A stretch of 64,000 bases of DNA, from the NCBI RefSeq assembly GCF_001984125.1, contig NZ_MTQL01000006.1:992001-1056000 (forward strand), given 5' to 3'. A model generated the notes under the pieces. It had not been told where the DNA came from, ran no database searches, and was given only the letters and a program-made list of their open reading frames with translations. The position numbers were made by a program, and so were the translations under genes. This DNA is from Leifsonia sp. ALI-44-B. GTDB taxonomy: Bacteria > Actinomycetota > Actinomycetes > Actinomycetales > Microbacteriaceae. Of the stretch, positions 1-9,325 are shown piece by piece. Each line of letters opens with the position of its first letter. Positions within the stretch are counted from its first letter, which is position 1.

Positions 1-1
1 A

Positions 2-46
2 GTGTTGCGCGCCGGCTCGCTGATGGGCTCGTTGGGCACCGACTAG
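2..46 (+). CDS. possible 3' end of a gene entering from the left
   Basis: One plus-strand frame is open from the first bases and stops at 44-46 (TAG), giving the C-terminal residues VLRAGSLMGSLGTD. It would be convergent with the glycosyltransferase gene ending at 109. Too little is present to name a product, and a 14-codon open frame can occur by chance. Bases 47-108 hold nothing I can identify. Confidence 0.25.
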   Translation: MLRAGSLMGSLGTD

Positions 47-108
47 CCCCAGCGACCCCCACTAGCCATGCCGCAGCCGCCTAGCCTCAGCGTGCCAGCC
101 CCGGCGGT

Positions 109-1536
109 CTAGCCCCAGCCACCGAGGTAGCCCGCCACGCGAACGTTGGCGGCGACGGGGTGGATGTCGCGAGCCTCGACCTGCAGATCGCGCACGTGTG
201 CGTCGGCACCCCAGCGCTCGAGGCGCCTGGCGGACCGCTCAGAGATCACGCGCACCGTCGATCCGAGATGGACGGCCAGGATGCCCGGGGCCGACGCTTC
301 TCGAAGTGCGCCGATGAGGTCCAACGCAAGGTTGCTCGCGCCAGCCCGCTCGGCGCCGTCGGCTTCCTCGGCAGAGTCGCCGGGCGAACCCAGCTCGACG
401 CGCACACACTCGTCGAGTTCAATGCGCAGGCGACCGATCGGCGCCTCCCCTGGCGCACCGACGCGCGGGTCGCCGGCGAAGACGCTCAACACCGCGGTCG
501 GCACGACGACCCGGGCTTGCGGCAGCACGGCTAGAACGCTGTCCACGCACACGAAAGCAGCGGCGGCACTCGCAGCGGTGCGCAGAACGACGACGGCGTC
601 GGGGACGGCGGTCAGCAGCGCGCGCGGGCGTGATCCGTCCACCGCGATTACCCCGCTGAGGAGCATGGCCTCGGCGTTCTCGGCGTCGCGTCGTCGTCGG
701 TCGTTGTCGTCTCGACCCGCCCAGTCGGCGCCGTCGTGCCAGGCAACGGCCTCGGGCTCGTGGGCGAAGATCGCGCCGGCGAGCCAGGCGCGGTGCGCCC
801 ACTCCCAGTCCTCGCCGCCGTAGTTCGAGAAACCCTCGTAGAACCCGCCCGTTTCGGCGAAGAACCACGCCGAGCACGCGAATACGGCGCCGATGATGTG
901 ACGGTAGGAGCGGTCATCCGCGTCGAGGAGGTTGCGGGTGCGGTGGTATTCGTCGCGCAGCCACGCGGGTTCGGGCACTTCGCGGGCCGGGCCGGCCTGT
1001 TCGACGGGCGTCGAAACGGAGGTGTCGCCGAAGTCGGCGTGGAGGCGGTGGCCGGCGACGACGGTTTCGGGCAGCAGGGACGGGAGGCGCGCCATGCACT
1101 CGAGGTAGTGCGGTTCGGGCGCGGTGTCGGCGTCGAGGAAGCAGAGGATGTCTCCGGATGCGTGGGCGGCACCGAGGTTGCGGGCGGCGGCGGCCCTGAA
1201 CCCCTGGTCCTCTTGCACGAGCAACGTGACGCCCTCGGGAACCGTTGGCGGCACGGGCGATCCGTCGTCGACGACGATGACCTCGACGAGTTCGGGGGCG
1301 AGCGTGTGGCGTGCGAGGGCGGCGAGCGTGCGGTCGAGTTCACGCTGCTGGTCGAAGTGCACCACGATGACGGAGACCGTGCGGGCGGGCGGTTCGACGC
1401 CGTCCACGAGGTCCCAGCGATTGCCCGGAACCGTGCGGCCGAAGGGCGGCGGCGTGACCGGCACAGCCCGCGCCACCCACTCGGTCGGCTCGGCGGGCTC
1501 GGTCAACTCGGTCGACTCAGCGGGCACAAAGCTCAT
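109..1536 (-). CDS. family 2 (GT-A) glycosyltransferase
   Basis: Predicted cytoplasmic sugar transferase of 475 residues, probably acting in capsule or cell-wall glycan assembly. The N-terminal half has the GT-A pattern: the nucleotide-binding strand SVIVVHFDQQ, then VIVVDDGSP, then the metal-binding segment FLDADTAPEP, and a C-terminal-lobe motif GGEDWEWAHR typical of the GT2/GT27-like group. The last ~200 residues are less conserved and may be a separate domain. I chose ATG 1536 because its A overlaps the stop of the upstream glycosyltransferase (ATGA at 1533-1536), which implies translational coupling; the open frame extends five codons further. It is the last gene of a three-gene minus-strand run with GT4 and WcbI-like genes. 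Substrate unknown. Confidence 0.85.
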   Translation of the reverse strand: MSFVPAESTELTEPAEPTEWVARAVPVTPPPFGRTVPGNRWDLVDGVEPPARTVSVIVVHFDQQRELDRTLAALARHTLAPELVEVIVVDDGSPVPPTVPEGVTLLVQEDQGFRAAAARNLGAAHASGDILCFLDADTAPEPHYLECMARLPSLLPETVVAGHRLHADFGDTSVSTPVEQAGPAREVPEPAWLRDEYHRTRNLLDADDRSYRHIIGAVFACSAWFFAETGGFYEGFSNYGGEDWEWAHRAWLAGAIFAHEPEAVAWHDGADWAGRDDNDRRRRDAENAEAMLLSGVIAVDGSRPRALLTAVPDAVVVLRTAASAAAAFVCVDSVLAVLPQARVVVPTAVLSVFAGDPRVGAPGEAPIGRLRIELDECVRVELGSPGDSAEEADGAERAGASNLALDLIGALREASAPGILAVHLGSTVRVISERSARRLERWGADAHVRDLQVEARDIHPVAANVRVAGYLGGWG

Positions 1537-2507
1537 AGCGCAGCCCACCATTCGGCATACGCGCGAGCCGTGTCACCGATCGTCGGGGATGACGGAGTGC
1601 CCGGTTCGACCCAGGTGGCGTCGGGGTCGTCGCGCAAATCCGTTATGGCGGCGGCAAGCGCGTGCGGATCGCCGTCATCGAACAGGGACAGGGTGCCGGG
1701 GCGCAGCTGCAACATCTCGGCGAAATACGGCGAACGGATGGTGAGGGGGCGTCGGCCGGCGCTGATCCAGTCGGTGAGCGAACCCGACGCCGAGACGTGT
1801 TGATGCGCAATCACGGGCACGGCGACGGCCCGCACCAGGGCATCCCGGTCGTCAACGCTCAGAAAACCGGTGCTGCGAAATCGCACACCCGAGGATGCGG
1901 CGTGCTCGGCGAGCTCCGCGAGTTCGCGTTCGTGGCCGGGCGATGCACCACCGAGAGCGACGACTCCGGGTCGACGATCGGCAGGCAGGAGCGCGACCGC
2001 GTCGACGACCTCGCGGTGGCCCTTGCCGGGGTAGAAGAAACCGAGAACTGCGACCTCGTCTACAGGCCGCCAGACGTCGGGGCGGGGCACCGGGGGCTGA
2101 GCGGGCAACGGGATGACGTGGGCCCCGACTGCCTCGCCGAGCGCCTGCTCGAGCAACCGCCGCTCGTGCTCGCTGTTGCAGACGACCCCGGATGCCGCGG
2201 CCACGACGCGTCGGTAGGACGCCGTGCGCCGGGCGAACCCCCGCGGCCCGTCGGAGGGCTGCGGCACGTCGTGCAGCGTGACCGTCACGGGGCCCGACGC
2301 CGCAAGTCGCTCGATGCGCTGCGCGGCGTCCTCGGCATCGACGCCCCAGAGGCGGTCGGTGAAGTGCATGTGCCGCGCGCCCCGGTCGTCGGACGTCTCG
2401 GGCGCGAGCTCGACGGACACACCGAGGGCATCCGCGATCGTGCGGGCATACTGGTCGACCCCGTGCAGCCCGTCGCCGCGGTGCAGCAGGGCGGGCGTAC
2501 CCCTCAC
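1533..2507 (-). CDS. GT4-like glycosyltransferase
   Basis: A 324-residue protein resembling GT-B glycosyltransferases of family 4. Visible features are an acceptor-side segment GVDQYARTIADAL, a Rossmann-type segment ending in VVCNSEHERRLLE (the usual 'other transferases regard this as a named position' region), FFYPGKGHREVVDA, where GT4 enzymes carry the donor-site G-K/R-E pattern, and the late SAGRRPL loop. GTG at 2507 is preferred because it overlaps the stop of the upstream gene (GTGA, 2504-2507); the open frame runs further upstream, but inside the neighbour. It is coupled on both sides, to the WcbI-like gene before it and the GT2 gene after it, so the three products are likely made in fixed ratio for one glycan. 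Donor and acceptor cannot be read from sequence. Confidence 0.8.
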   Translation of the reverse strand: MRGTPALLHRGDGLHGVDQYARTIADALGVSVELAPETSDDRGARHMHFTDRLWGVDAEDAAQRIERLAASGPVTVTLHDVPQPSDGPRGFARRTASYRRVVAAASGVVCNSEHERRLLEQALGEAVGAHVIPLPAQPPVPRPDVWRPVDEVAVLGFFYPGKGHREVVDAVALLPADRRPGVVALGGASPGHERELAELAEHAASSGVRFRSTGFLSVDDRDALVRAVAVPVIAHQHVSASGSLTDWISAGRRPLTIRSPYFAEMLQLRPGTLSLFDDGDPHALAAAITDLRDDPDATWVEPGTPSSPTIGDTARAYAEWWAAL

Positions 2508-3478
2508 AGGAGGCCCAGAGTGCTGAGCGCAAGCGCGTGCCGCGTGAGCCCGGCCGTGACCGCGTCGGGATGCTCGGCATACCAAGCCAGGTGGGCCTCG
2601 CGCAGCTCGACGGGGTCGATGTCGAGGCCGCCGACGGTCCAGGTGGATCGGGCTTCGGCATCCAGGCCCCAGGCGTCGATGACGGCTTGGTCGCGCGGTG
2701 CGTGGATGTTGTCGAGCAGCTCGCGCGTGAGGGTGACGGACACGTCGGCGAGACCGAGGCGCGCGCGCACCCGTTCGGCGAGCGCGGTCCAGACCGTGTT
2801 GCCCGGGTGGTTGACGGTGCGCATGAGCGAGAAGTCGGGCTTGAGGAAGAGATCGGAGACGACGACAGTGTCGTGCGCCTTCTCGCGGGACCGCAGCTGG
2901 CGAATCGACTCGTCGGCAATCGCATGGATCTGGGACTCCGTGACGCTGCCGCGGTCAATGTTTGCGCCGCCGCTCATGCTGCTTCCGCCCATCGAGGGAT
3001 CGACGAGGCCCGCCCGCCGTGCAGCCTCGGCCACGAGCCGCAGGTCGTGATAGGGCACGACGGGCGGCACGAGCGAGGTATCGGAGGGCGGCCGGATGAT
3101 CGCCTGGAACGGGTACAACCCGGCGAAACGGATGACCGGAACCGTCGTCGTCCGCGCGCCCGTCGGCAGCAGCGCCCGCATCTGCTCCGAGCCGAGCGGC
3201 AGTCCGCGGTAGTCGTCGCGGATGGGCTGCGTGACGAACACGTCGGTGCGCGCCAGGATGCGCGCGAGGAGGGGCATGTCGTCGGCCTCGAGTTCGTGCA
3301 CGGGCGGGACGCGGAGGAAGCGGACATCCTCGTCGCCGAGCGCCACCCGCAGAGATTCGGCCTGACAGTTGCCCATGATGACGCCGATCGGACGCGCGTC
3401 GCCGGAACCGGATGTCTCAACCGACCCGGCACCGAAGAAGTCGTCGTAGTGCGCGCGGTAGCCCTCGTCGTGGGACAT
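2504..3478 (-). CDS. WcbI-like polysaccharide biosynthesis protein
   Basis: First gene of the minus-strand glycan run, 324 residues. After a short polar leader, the core starts with GVIMGNCQAESLRVAL; the GNCQA box is the hallmark of the WcbI family (capsule biosynthesis enzyme with a CoA-binding fold, proposed acetyltransferase). Further conserved-looking stretches are FVTQPIRDDYRGLPLG and PVIRFAGLYPFQAI, which fit the family pattern of a histidine/aromatic-rich fold around residues 60-130. The C-terminal third is variable. No signal peptide or membrane segment is seen, so it should act in the cytoplasm on a sugar intermediate. Neighbouring glycosyltransferases support a role in decorating a surface glycan. 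Family assignment is fairly secure; the reaction is inferred only. Confidence 0.75.
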   Translation of the reverse strand: MSHDEGYRAHYDDFFGAGSVETSGSGDARPIGVIMGNCQAESLRVALGDEDVRFLRVPPVHELEADDMPLLARILARTDVFVTQPIRDDYRGLPLGSEQMRALLPTGARTTTVPVIRFAGLYPFQAIIRPPSDTSLVPPVVPYHDLRLVAEAARRAGLVDPSMGGSSMSGGANIDRGSVTESQIHAIADESIRQLRSREKAHDTVVVSDLFLKPDFSLMRTVNHPGNTVWTALAERVRARLGLADVSVTLTRELLDNIHAPRDQAVIDAWGLDAEARSTWTVGGLDIDPVELREAHLAWYAEHPDAVTAGLTRHALALSTLGLL

Positions 3479-3570
3479 CAGACCTGATCTTTCGTATCGA
3501 ACAGCACGAAGTGTTCACCGCAAGGGGTACACCGCCGAGCTCTCGGTGTCGGGGGTGAGCACTACTGTGA

Positions 3571-4752
3571 ATGGTATCCCGCTCACGTCTTCGGCCAGGA
3601 GTCCGCATCACCCATAACGCCCGCATTCGCACGCCCCTGCGCGTCGCGTCGGTCCCCGGCGCACACCCTTATATGGAGAGCCTTTTCCGGGCGCTTCCCG
3701 AGGTGATCAGGCTCGCCGACCCCATCCCCGATCCGTCGTTCCCGACGCGCTGGTGGCCGCCCGCGATGATCGATGCGGAATGGGTGCACCGTCACCGGGA
3801 TGACTTCGACGTGATGCACGTGCACTTCGGCCTCGAGTCGCTGCCCGCCGGCCGCCTGCTCGGCGCGCTCGACGCCCTCGACGCGGTCGGGCGCCCGCTC
3901 GTCTTCACGGTGCACGACCTCGAGAACCCGAACCTCGACGTGCAGACGGCGCATCTGCGCGACCTCGACGAGATCATCCCGCGGGCCGACGCCATCCTCA
4001 CCCTGACGGGCACGGCCGCCGCCGAGATCACGCAGCGCTGGGGTCGCACGGCCCTCGTCGCCCCGCACCCCGCCATCACCTCCGTCGGCGCATCGACCCC
4101 GCGCGGGCGACTCTCCGCGGAGCGCATCGTCGGCATGCACCTGCGCGATGTGCGCCCCAACATCGACGCGATCGGCGCCGCCCGCACGCTGCTCGGCGCC
4201 CTCGACCTCCTTGCCGCCAACGGCACCCCCGTGCGCGGCCGCATCACGGTGCACGACCGCGTGCGCGACGCCCGGGCCCGCGATGCCGTTCTGGCGCTCG
4301 TCGCCGACCGTGCCGATGTCGACGTCGAGGTGGTCTCGCGGCCCAGCGACGAAGCCCTCGAAGCAGAGCTCGCCGGCCTCGACGTCGAGATCCTCCCCTA
4401 CCGTCACGGCACGCACTCGGGGTGGGTGGAGCTCTGTTACGACCTCGCCGTGCCCGTCGTGGGCACGTCGGCCGGGCACATGTCCGACCAGCATCCGGAT
4501 GACTTCGAGTCCTACTCCCTGGGCGACAGCGCGTCACTCGCCTCAGCCATCGACCGCTCCCTCGCGTCGGGCACACGCCCGGGCACGGCCGAGCGGGGTC
4601 GTGCGATCGTCTCGCATGCCGCCCACCGTCGACGCCAGCGGCAGCACGTGGCCGATGTGCACCTCGGCGTGTACCTGTCTGCGGTCGCGGCGCGCCAGTC
4701 GGTCGGCGACACGGCGTTCGCCTCGCTCGACGGCGACCAGCAGACCGCCTGA
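3571..4752 (+). CDS. glycosyltransferase (GT-B type), divergent from the glycan run
   Basis: A 393-residue protein with a GT-B glycosyltransferase look. The first strand is LRVASVPGAHPY, followed by DVMHVHFGLES, VFTVHDLENPN (the N-domain HD signature common in GT4 enzymes) and TLTGTAAAEITQRWG before the domain linker. The C-terminal domain has RITVHDRVRD and AVPVVGTSAGHMSDQ, where GT4 enzymes bind the donor. ATG 3571 is the only start that keeps the first beta strand, but it has no clear Shine-Dalgarno sequence, so the true start is uncertain. It is read away from the WcbI-GT4-GT2 run across a 92-bp gap and may serve the same glycan. Substrate unknown. Confidence 0.7.
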   Translation: MVSRSRLRPGVRITHNARIRTPLRVASVPGAHPYMESLFRALPEVIRLADPIPDPSFPTRWWPPAMIDAEWVHRHRDDFDVMHVHFGLESLPAGRLLGALDALDAVGRPLVFTVHDLENPNLDVQTAHLRDLDEIIPRADAILTLTGTAAAEITQRWGRTALVAPHPAITSVGASTPRGRLSAERIVGMHLRDVRPNIDAIGAARTLLGALDLLAANGTPVRGRITVHDRVRDARARDAVLALVADRADVDVEVVSRPSDEALEAELAGLDVEILPYRHGTHSGWVELCYDLAVPVVGTSAGHMSDQHPDDFESYSLGDSASLASAIDRSLASGTRPGTAERGRAIVSHAAHRRRQRQHVADVHLGVYLSAVAARQSVGDTAFASLDGDQQTA

Positions 4753-4895
4753 TCTCGGCGCAACTCTGTGCGGTTAGTGACCGCCGAACCGCGTCTTCGT
4801 TGTGTCGAGCGGCACAGTCTTGCGTCCTCAGGGCCTGCCCCGTTACACCCGCGAGGCCCCGCGTATAGTGGCAGCGGTACCAGGTAAGGAGCCCC

Positions 4896-6269
4896 ATGGC
4901 GGTGTACGTTTCGGCGTTCGATCTCTTCTCGATCGGAATCGGCCCCTCCTCGTCGCACACGGTCGGCCCCATGCGAGCGGCCCTCGTTTTCGCTCAACGC
5001 CTGCGCGAGACAGGACTACTCGAAAACGTCGATCGCGTCACGTGCTCCCTCTACGGTTCCCTCGGCTCGACGGGCATCGGCCACGGCACACCCGACGCCA
5101 TCGTCGCGGGCCTCGCCGGTTTCGCGCCCGAGACGTGCGACCCGGACGACGTGCGCGGTGCCTGGACCGCACTCGGCGACGGCGGCCAGACCATACTCCT
5201 CGCCGGCGAGCGACCGGTCACGATGATGATGGCCGACGTGTCGTTCGAACCGCGAACGCGGCTGCCCGGACATCCCAACGCCCTGGCCTTTCACGCCTGG
5301 CACGAGGGCGACGCGCTGCCCCTCGTGAGCGAAACCTACTTCTCGGTCGGCGGCGGCTTCATCCACCGCGAAGGCGAAGACAACTCGGATGTCGCAGAGC
5401 CCGTCTATCCGCACCCCTACCGCACGGCCGCCGAACTCTTGCAGATCTGCCGCGACACCGGGCTCAGCATCTGCCAGATCGCGCGCGTCAACGAAGAGGC
5501 CATCCGCCCGCGCGCCGAGGTGGATGCGGGGCTCGACGCCATCTGGTCGGCCATGGCCTCGTGCGTGGCGCACGGGCTCGAGACCGAGGGCGTGCTGCCC
5601 GGCGGCCTCAACGTCAAACGCCGAGCCAACCTCGTGAAGAAGCGCCTCGATGCCGTGACCAACCCGGCCGAGCGCGACCTCGCGACCGAGTGGTTGCAGG
5701 CCTTCGCTCTGGCCGTGAACGAGGAGAACGCCTCGGGTGGGCGCGTCGTCACGGCCCCGACGAACGGGGCCGCCGGCATCATCCCGGCCGTCGCCAGCTA
5801 CTACCTGCGTTTCGTGCCGGGCGCCTCCGCCGACGGCATCCGCCGCTTCCTGCTGACCGCCACGGCCATCGGCTCACTGTTCAAGGCCAACGCGTCGATC
5901 TCGGGTGCCGAGGGCGGATGCCAGGCCGAGGTCGGTTCGGCGTGCGCCATGGCCGCCGGAGCGCTGTGCGCCGTGCTCGGTGGGACCCCCGCGCAAGTCG
6001 AGAACGCCGCCGAGATCGCCATGGAACACCACCTCGGTCTGACGTGCGACCCGGTCGCGGGCCTCGTGCAGATTCCGTGCATCGAGCGCAACGCCATTGC
6101 CTCGTCGACAGCCGTGAGCGCGGCTCGGCTCTCGCTGCACGGCGACGGAACCCACCTCGTCTCCCTCGACATGGTCATCGAGACCATGCGCCAGACGGGC
6201 ATCGACATGTCGACGCGCTACAAGGAGACGAGCGAAGGCGGCCTCGCGGTCAACGTCACCGAGTGCTGA
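4896..6269 (+). CDS. sdaA: L-serine ammonia-lyase (iron-sulfur type)
   Basis: Deaminates L-serine to pyruvate and ammonia using a [4Fe-4S] cluster. The 457-residue length matches single-chain bacterial L-serine dehydratases, with the beta domain first (FDLFSIGIGPSSSHTVGPMR near residue 7) and the alpha domain after about residue 190. The alpha half holds TAPTNGAAGIIPAV, SGAEGGCQAEVGSACAMAA and GLTCDPVAGLVQIPCIERN, which contain the conserved cluster cysteines. The start is fixed by AAGGAG at 4886-4891. A -10-like TATAGT at 4864-4869 may be the promoter. It is convergent with the DUF255 gene, with only one base between the two stops. Serine breakdown fits the adjoining citrulline/ornithine genes. 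Confidence 0.97.
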   Translation: MAVYVSAFDLFSIGIGPSSSHTVGPMRAALVFAQRLRETGLLENVDRVTCSLYGSLGSTGIGHGTPDAIVAGLAGFAPETCDPDDVRGAWTALGDGGQTILLAGERPVTMMMADVSFEPRTRLPGHPNALAFHAWHEGDALPLVSETYFSVGGGFIHREGEDNSDVAEPVYPHPYRTAAELLQICRDTGLSICQIARVNEEAIRPRAEVDAGLDAIWSAMASCVAHGLETEGVLPGGLNVKRRANLVKKRLDAVTNPAERDLATEWLQAFALAVNEENASGGRVVTAPTNGAAGIIPAVASYYLRFVPGASADGIRRFLLTATAIGSLFKANASISGAEGGCQAEVGSACAMAAGALCAVLGGTPAQVENAAEIAMEHHLGLTCDPVAGLVQIPCIERNAIASSTAVSAARLSLHGDGTHLVSLDMVIETMRQTGIDMSTRYKETSEGGLAVNVTEC

Positions 6270-6270
6270 T

Positions 6271-8304
6271 TCAGAGGGCGGACTCCAGCTCCTCGGCCGT
6301 GTGCACGGGCAGCCGGCACACGAAATCTTGGCAGAGGTACGCCGTCGCGCGCGACTCCAGGGCCGTGCGGCCGGCGAAGAGTTCGAGGCCGATCAGGCCC
6401 AGCTCGATAGCCGCCGACTGACGCACCGCGATACTGAGGCTCGTGGGCAGGGTGGCGAGCGCGTCGAGGAACGGCGAGGCGTCGGCGGCGGCATCCGGAA
6501 CCACCACGACGAGCTGCACGAGCGGCCGACGCAGTCGCTCGGCGAGCGCCAACGTTGCGCCGAACGACACCGGGTTGGCGAGGGCCAGCGGCGCGACCCG
6601 TCGCACGGTGCGCTCGGCCGCCTGCCGGTAGCGCTCCCCCGCGCCCAGTTCGTAGAGCCGCCAGCAGGCCTGCGCGATCGACGTCGGGCCCGATGGGTAG
6701 GCGCCCTCGGAGGGGTCACCCGCCACCGCGAGCCCGTGCGCGCCGAGCAACGGGTCGCCGCCCTCGGGCAAGACGAAGGGGTCGTCAATGTCGGCGGGCA
6801 GCGTCGCATCGACGAGCCACCGGGCCGAGATGAAATAAACCGTCTGACCGGTCGCGATGCCGAGCTCGAGCAGGCCGCCCGCGAGCATCCCATAATCTTC
6901 GAGCGACGCGGCCGCGTCGGACTTCTGCTCGGCCACCGAGGCGCGCACGAGCTTGCCGTTCAATTGCACGTGGTTCTCGAGCAGGTAGTCGGCGGCCCAG
7001 CGCGCCGACTCGATCCATTCGGGATGCCCGAGCAGACGCCCGGCGCGCGCCAGGGCTCCGATCGCCAAACCGTTCCAGCCCGTGAGCACCTTCTCGTCGA
7101 GCGCGGGTGCGGACTGGCTGGCCCGCTCGGCGGCGTCCAACGAGTAGTAGCCGCCCTCGACCCGCTGCCCGTCGACGTCGCTCTCGGAGTCTTGCGCGCT
7201 CGCGAAGCCTCCGGTCGGCAGCTGCATGACCTGCAGTAGGAACGCGCCGATGCCTTCGGCGGCCTCGCGGGCCCAGTCGGTGCCGGTACCGCTGCCGGTC
7301 TCGGTGCCGGTGCCGCTGCCGGTCTCGGTGCTACGCGTCGCATAGATGTCGAGCAACAGCGCGTTGTCATAGAGCATGCGCTCGTAATGGGGGTCTGACC
7401 AGTCGCGCTGCGTGGCGTAGCGGAAGAAACCGCCCTCGACATCGTCGCGCAGGGGCGAGGATGCCATGGTGCGCAGCATGCGGTCGGCGAGTTCGCGGCC
7501 GTCGGCGCGTTCGGCGAGGAATCCGACGACGGGGGCGACGGGGAACTTGGCTTGCGTGCCGAGCCCACCGAACTGCGGGTCTTCGTGGGCGGCGAGGGCG
7601 CGCACGGCGCGGGCGAGCTCATCATCGCCGAGGGCTCGTGACGAGGCGTCACCCGACGACTCCCCCGCGGGAAGCCTCACGGCACCCTCCGTGCGCGAGT
7701 CGTCTGCGTCGGCCTCACCCGCGCCCGCCGACGTGCCCGCACCCTCACCGGTCGCCGTACCGTCGGCCGCATTCGCCGCCGCCATCTGCTCGGCGGGCAT
7801 ATCGGATGCCGCCTGAATCGCCTCGGTCAGCTGCCGGGCGGTCTCTTCCACGCCGTCGCGCCGCTCGGTCCACGCCTCGGTCACGGCCTGCAGCACCTGC
7901 GAGAACGAGGGGTGCCCCTCGATGGGCACGGGCGGGTAGTAGGTGCCCGCGAAGAACGGTCCCCCGTCGGGGGTCACGAAAACGGTGAGCGGCCAGCCGA
8001 GGTTGGGGGTAAAGGCGCCGGCGGCTGCCAAGTAGCTGGCGTCGACATCCGGATGCTCTTCGCGGTCGACCTTCACCGCCACGAAGTTCTGGTCGAGATA
8101 GGCGGCGATGCCCTCATCCGAGAACGACTCACGCGCCATGACGTGGCACCAGTGGCAGGTCGAATAGCCGATCGAGACGAACAGCGGCACATCGCGTCGT
8201 TTGGCCTCGGCGAAGGCCTCCTCGCCCCATGGATACCAATTGACCGGGTTTTCGGCATGCTGGCGCAGGTACGGGCTGATGGCGGATGCGAGCCGGTTCG
8301 TCAT
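6271..8304 (-). CDS. thioredoxin-domain DUF255 protein (YyaL/SPATA20 family)
   Basis: A 677-residue cytoplasmic protein. The N-terminal thioredoxin-like domain shows the family signature around residues 10-60: [13 protein letters not shown], then [10 protein letters not shown] with the C50-H-W-C53 pair, and [10 protein letters not shown]. The rest is an alpha/alpha-barrel region like that of GlcNAc 2-epimerases and cellulases (DAERAS..., [19 protein letters not shown]). The exact reaction of this family is not known. ATG 8304 is chosen because its ATGA overlaps the stop of ctlX (8301-8303), showing coupling; the open frame upstream of it is spurious. Two low-complexity stretches occur, near residues 180-215 (Ala/Gly/Asp-rich) and around 320 (repeated TGSGTGTE). 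Confidence 0.9.
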   Translation of the reverse strand: MTNRLASAISPYLRQHAENPVNWYPWGEEAFAEAKRRDVPLFVSIGYSTCHWCHVMARESFSDEGIAAYLDQNFVAVKVDREEHPDVDASYLAAAGAFTPNLGWPLTVFVTPDGGPFFAGTYYPPVPIEGHPSFSQVLQAVTEAWTERRDGVEETARQLTEAIQAASDMPAEQMAAANAADGTATGEGAGTSAGAGEADADDSRTEGAVRLPAGESSGDASSRALGDDELARAVRALAAHEDPQFGGLGTQAKFPVAPVVGFLAERADGRELADRMLRTMASSPLRDDVEGGFFRYATQRDWSDPHYERMLYDNALLLDIYATRSTETGSGTGTETGSGTGTDWAREAAEGIGAFLLQVMQLPTGGFASAQDSESDVDGQRVEGGYYSLDAAERASQSAPALDEKVLTGWNGLAIGALARAGRLLGHPEWIESARWAADYLLENHVQLNGKLVRASVAEQKSDAAASLEDYGMLAGGLLELGIATGQTVYFISARWLVDATLPADIDDPFVLPEGGDPLLGAHGLAVAGDPSEGAYPSGPTSIAQACWRLYELGAGERYRQAAERTVRRVAPLALANPVSFGATLALAERLRRPLVQLVVVVPDAAADASPFLDALATLPTSLSIAVRQSAAIELGLIGLELFAGRTALESRATAYLCQDFVCRLPVHTAEELESAL

Positions 8305-9311
8305 ACCCCCAGAGTAGGGACGGGCTCCCGTCGGGCCAAGGGACTTGCGTCGAATGCCTGAGCTTGCTTCACGGCTGGCCGCGCCGGTCGCGCGTCGAGG
8401 TGGATGCCCGCCAACATGCAGCGCACCGACCCGCCCGCGAGCTCGATGGTGGGCACGTCGAGTGCAACCACGCGGCAGCTGCGTTCGATGACGGCGAGTT
8501 GGTCCGGCCGCAGGCTGCGGTGTGCGCGTGACGACAGGGCCAGGATGCGTTCCCCCGACGCCGTGCGCAACTCCATGGCGTTGCCCGCGAAGTCGCGCAC
8601 CTGGCCGAAGTCGAGGGCTATGACATCCCGACCGTGTGAGGCGATGCGCTCGGAGACCTCGGCCCGGCGCGCAGCCGACGTGATGAGGTCGAGGCCGATG
8701 AGCGCGAAGTCGGTGGCGATGCACATCATGACGTTGGTGTGGTAGATCGGCACAGCCTCGGGGTCGGCCGCGTCGAACACCATGGGTTCGTAGCCGAAGT
8801 CGGCGCAGAACCGTTCGAGCGCGATCGGGTCGGCGCGGTGCGACCGGGCCACGTAGGCGACGCGCGCGGCGTGATCGAGCACCATGGCGCCCGTGCCCTC
8901 GAGAAACGTGTCGTCGTACTCGAGACCCGAATAATCGATCACGTTCTGCACGCGGTAGTCCCGCTTCAGCATCTCGATCACGTCGCCGCGCCGCTCGCCG
9001 CGCCGGTTGGGCGCATACATGGGGAAGAGCCCGACGTGCCCGCCCGCGTGCGTCGACAACCAGTTGTTCGGGAACACGCTGTCGGGGCGGTCGGGTCGCG
9101 GGTCGTCGAATAGGTGCACGCGCACGCCGGCCGCCTCGAGGATGCCGGCGGCGCGCGTCACCTCGTCGTGCGCCGTGCTGGCGACGAGCGGTTCGGCCGC
9201 CTCGGGCACGCCGCCCGTCACCTGGAACACGTTGTCGGCCGCGGTCAGCGGATTGGGCGTGAAGTGGTGCGGGCGGATCATGACGACCGCCCGCGGAGCC
9301 TGGACGCTCAC
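8301..9311 (-). CDS. ctlX: citrulline-utilization hydrolase CtlX (arginine-deiminase superfamily)
   Basis: A 336-residue guanidino-group-modifying enzyme. The start [17 protein letters not shown], followed by [12 protein letters not shown], is the CtlX-family signature. Catalytic candidates are the histidine in [14 protein letters not shown] (about residue 195) and the nucleophilic cysteine in [14 protein letters not shown] near the C-terminus. CtlX is reported to hydrolyse citrulline to ornithine. The start codon is GTG at 9311, 14 bases after the stop of ocd, so both are surely on one mRNA. Its stop overlaps the DUF255 start. Together with ocd it would turn citrulline into ornithine and then proline. 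Confidence 0.9.
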   Translation of the reverse strand: MSVQAPRAVVMIRPHHFTPNPLTAADNVFQVTGGVPEAAEPLVASTAHDEVTRAAGILEAAGVRVHLFDDPRPDRPDSVFPNNWLSTHAGGHVGLFPMYAPNRRGERRGDVIEMLKRDYRVQNVIDYSGLEYDDTFLEGTGAMVLDHAARVAYVARSHRADPIALERFCADFGYEPMVFDAADPEAVPIYHTNVMMCIATDFALIGLDLITSAARRAEVSERIASHGRDVIALDFGQVRDFAGNAMELRTASGERILALSSRAHRSLRPDQLAVIERSCRVVALDVPTIELAGGSVRCMLAGIHLDARPARPAVKQAQAFDASPLARREPVPTLGV

Positions 9312-9325
9312 CGGTGTCGGTCGTT

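Noticed and set aside
8305-8724. Upstream extension of the DUF255 gene into ctlX
   Set aside because: The extension lies within ctlX coding sequence and the first residues are Arg/His-rich; the ATGA overlap start at 8304 fits the family start.
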